DNA from: an uncultured Rickettsiales bacterium
GTDB lineage: Bacteria > Pseudomonadota > Alphaproteobacteria > UBA8366
DNA length: 8,157 nucleotides
Assembly: GCA_913046825.1 (NCBI GenBank)
Contig: CAJWTF010000156.1
Span: 1-8,157 of the forward strand
Reading direction: 5' to 3'
The position numbers were made by a program, and so were the translations under genes. The notes beneath the pieces are model-generated. The model saw only the letters and a list, made by a program, of their open reading frames with translations, made no database searches and was not told the origin of the DNA. Positions 6,363-8,157 of this stretch are shown here, piece after piece. Within the stretch, counting starts at the first letter, position 1. Each line of letters opens with the position of its first letter.

Positions 6363-7289
6363 GTGAACACAGCCGTCATGCCCACCTACGGGCGGGCCGA
6401 TATATCATTCGAAAAAGGTGAAGGCGTCTATCTTATTGCGACGGATGGGCGACGATACCTTGATTTCGGATCGGGTATCGCTGTGAATGCGCTCGGCCAT
6501 TCCCACCCCAAGCTGGTGAAGGCGCTGCAGGATCAAGTGGGCACGTTGTGGCACACATCGAACCTATACCATATCCCGCAACAGACGGCGCTGGCGGAGC
6601 TCCTCTGCAAGACGTCGTTCGCGGATTTGGTTTTTTTTGGAAATTCCGGCGCCGAAGCGGTCGAAGGCTGCATCAAGCTGGCCCGAAAATATCAAGACGC
6701 CATAGGGCATCCGGAAAAGTTCCGCGTCATCACCTGTTCCGGTTCTTTCCATGGACGGTCGTTTGCAACGCTGTCCGCCTCTAAGAACCCGAAACATTTG
6801 GCCGGTTTTGGACCGGAGACCGAAGGCTTCGATCAAGTTTCGTTTGGCAACTTGAATGAGCTACGTAACGCCATTACCGGCGAGACCGCAGCCATCGTCG
6901 TCGAGCCGATCCAAGGCGAAGGCGGTATCCGTCCTGCGGATACCGAGTATTTAAAAGGATTGCGTACGACGGCGGACGAATACGGTCTGCTGTTGATCTT
7001 CGACGAGGTGCAGACCGGCATGGGACGCACGGGCAAACTCTGGGCGCATGAATGGGCCGGGATAGAGCCGGACGTCATGGCGGCGGCCAAAGGCCTCGGC
7101 GGCGGTATGCCGATTGGTGCCATCATGGCAACGGCGGACGCCGCACAAGGCATGGTGCCAGGCACTCATGGCAGCACTTATGGCGGCAACTATCTGTCGG
7201 CAACGACGGCGCTGACGGTGCTGGAGGAAATCACCCGCGACGGTTTCCTCGATGGCGTGCAAAAGGCCGCAGGCTATCTGCTGGAAAAG
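6363..7289 (+). CDS. argD: Acetylornithine aminotransferase, 3'-truncated and joined to pspA
   Basis: The N-terminal 309 residues of a class III PLP-dependent aminotransferase that converts N-acetylglutamate semialdehyde to N-acetylornithine in arginine synthesis. I chose GTG 6363: AGGAGG (6349-6354) lies 8 bases upstream and MNTAVMPTYGRADI fits the family start; an upstream in-frame TTG at 6336 would place the Shine-Dalgarno inside the gene. PLP-site features are NSGAEAVE (94-101), SFHGRS (128-133), D214 in IFDEVQTG, the Schiff-base lysine K243 in AAAKGLGGG, and T272 in HGSTYGGN. Family members are about 390-400 residues; here the C-terminal domain, with the substrate-carboxylate arginine, is missing. 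After YLLEK the frame becomes PspA, so the product is unlikely to be an active enzyme as drawn. Confidence 0.92.
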
Positions 7290-7300
7290 GCGGAAGACCC
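7281..7300. other. Chimeric junction argD / pspA
   Basis: Around CTGGAAAAGGCGGAAGACCC the protein switches from ArgD-like (GYLLEK) to PspA-like (AEDPAKM). PspA proteins commonly have a DLLDKAEDPAKM-like segment here, so the two parents probably shared a few codons such as LL-K-A. That would permit an in-frame join at microhomology. Codon use turns strongly G/C-ending to the right. The exact crossover base cannot be fixed without the parent sequences. Confidence 0.75.
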
Positions 7301-7916
7301 GGCGAAGATGATCCGCATGATCATCCTCGAAATGGAGGAAACGCTGGTCGAGGTCCGCGCAAGCGCCGCGCGCACCATCGCGGACCAGAAGGAAATGCAC
7401 CGCCACACGGTGAAGCTGGACAAGCTGCAGAGCGACTGGGCTGAGAAGGCGCAGCTCGCACTCTCCAAGGACCGCGAGGATCTGGCCCGCGCCGCGCTGG
7501 TGGAGAAGAAGAAGGCCGCCGACATGAGCGAACAGCTCAAGGCGGAAATCGCGGTGCTCGACGATTCGCTGCGCGCCTATGAGGAAGACATTCACAAGCT
7601 GCAGAGCCGGCTGCGCGAAGCCCGCAGCCGCCAGACCGCGATCGCCGCGCGTCTCGAAAGCGCCGAGAACCGCGTCAAGCTGCGCAGCCTGATGACCAAC
7701 GAACGCGTCGACGATGCACTCAGCCGCTTCGACCAGCTCGAACGCCGGGTCGATTATGCCGAAGGCCGCGCCGATGCGCTGAACATTGCCGATCAGTCGG
7801 ACAAGCCCAGCCTGTCAGACGAGATCGCCGCGCTAGAGGGCGCCGATGCGATCGACGACGAACTCGAACAGATGAAAAAGGCGCTCGGCAAGGGCAGCGC
7901 CGGCAAGGAGGACTGA
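7290..7916 (+). CDS. pspA: Phage shock protein A, 5'-truncated, fused in frame to argD
   Basis: PspA/IM30 is a coiled-coil peripheral membrane protein of the ESCRT-III superfamily that stabilises the inner membrane under envelope stress and restrains the activator PspF. The 208 residues here run from AEDPAKMIRMIILEMEETLV, through long charged heptad-rich helices (LDKLQSDWAEKAQLALSKDREDLARAAL and LQSRLREARSRQTAIAARLESAENR), to a C-terminal ELEQMKKAL segment. Full PspA is about 220-230 residues. The missing ~20 residues are the N-terminal amphipathic helix that inserts into membranes. There is no independent start near the junction with a Shine-Dalgarno. Composition is GC-rich and unlike argD upstream. 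pspB follows 4 bases after the stop. Confidence 0.92.
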   Translation, partial: AEDPAKMIRMIILEMEETLVEVRASAARTIADQKEMHRHTVKLDKLQSDWAEKAQLALSKDREDLARAALVEKKKAADMSEQLKAEIAVLDDSLRAYEEDIHKLQSRLREARSRQTAIAARLESAENRVKLRSLMTNERVDDALSRFDQLERRVDYAEGRADALNIADQSDKPSLSDEIAALEGADAIDDELEQMKKALGKGSAGKED

Positions 7917-7920
7917 CCCC

Positions 7921-8157
7921 ATGGAAGAGATTATCATCATTCCCGCGATCTTCATCGGGCTTCCGTGGATCATCCTTCACTACATCACCAAGTGGAAGAC
8001 CTCCGCGACGATCACCGGCGACGACGAAGCGCTGCTCGAGGAACTCTACAACCTCGCCAAGCGGCTCGATGACCGGATGGACACGGTCGAACGCCTCGTC
8101 GCCAGCGACAATCCCGAATTCCGTCCCGCCCGCATCGTCCACGACAGCGAACAGGAC
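7921..8157 (+). CDS. pspB: Phage shock protein B (runs off window)
   Basis: A small inner-membrane protein that with PspC senses envelope stress and relieves PspA inhibition of PspF. The 79 codons present contain no stop, so the 3' end lies beyond the window, though family size suggests it is nearly complete. The N-terminus MEEIIIIPAIFIGLPWIILHYITKWK has one transmembrane segment (about 4-21) followed by basic residues. A helical, charged region (DEALLEELYNLAKRLDDRMDTVERLV) follows, the predicted coiled coil of PspB. AAGGAGG (7905-7911) lies 9 bases before the ATG. Its position directly after pspA matches the pspABC operon order. Confidence 0.9.
   Translation, partial: MEEIIIIPAIFIGLPWIILHYITKWKTSATITGDDEALLEELYNLAKRLDDRMDTVERLVASDNPEFRPARIVHDSEQD

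Noticed and set aside
6951..7595. 214-codon minus-strand open frame
   Set aside because: Antisense shadow crossing the ArgD/PspA join; the plus strand encodes recognisable proteins.
6363..7916. A genuine new ArgD-PspA bifunctional protein
   Set aside because: Not accepted as the main reading: both halves lack essential parts and composition changes at the join; kept as a finding to test.
7720..8142. 140-codon minus-strand open frame
   Set aside because: Antisense to pspA and pspB, both clear on the plus strand.

Overview
The window reads as two pieces of different origin joined inside one open reading frame. About the first 7.29 kb looks like the chromosome of an alphaproteobacterium, plausibly Rhodospirillales-like. 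This is judged from the style of CarB, RecX and ArgD, moderate GC, and many A/T-ending codons; no database search was possible. The last ~0.87 kb (7290-8157) is more GC-rich, with almost all codons ending in G or C. It carries pspA and pspB of the type I associate with sphingomonads.

Layout from left to right. A 5' portion of carB (minus strand, running off the left edge) encodes the first 618 residues of the carbamoyl-phosphate synthase large chain. Upstream of it on the same strand is an aldo/keto reductase. A short divergent intergenic region separates this from a Nudix hydrolase (plus). The Nudix gene converges, with one base between stops, on a minus-strand pair with 8-bp overlapping ends: a DUF985-type cupin followed by an eight-cysteine Fe-S protein. 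Divergent from the cupin across 17 bp is a class I SAM-dependent methyltransferase (plus), whose 3' end overlaps the 3' end of recX (minus) by 41 bp. A gene-free stretch of roughly 0.4 kb upstream of recX holds a perfect CRP-type palindrome, a second dyad, a strong hairpin with a minus-strand U-run, and a promoter. It leads into argD (plus).

argD has a good promoter and Shine-Dalgarno sequence and an intact PLP core. After about residue 309 the frame passes without a stop into PspA, starting at AEDPAK, and then pspB follows. Both halves are incomplete: ArgD lacks its C-terminal domain and PspA lacks its N-terminal amphipathic helix. The simplest reading is a chimeric join (assembly artefact or illegitimate recombination at short homology), not a functional fusion. 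This is the most important caution for anyone using the annotation.

The genes do not form one pathway. carB (pyrimidine and arginine precursors) and argD (arginine) are both arginine-related but are separated and oppositely oriented. The rest are housekeeping or poorly characterised enzymes. I found no convincing new defence, mobile or CRISPR system. The less explained elements are the cupin/Fe-S gene pair, the recX start region, and the regulatory sites between recX and argD.
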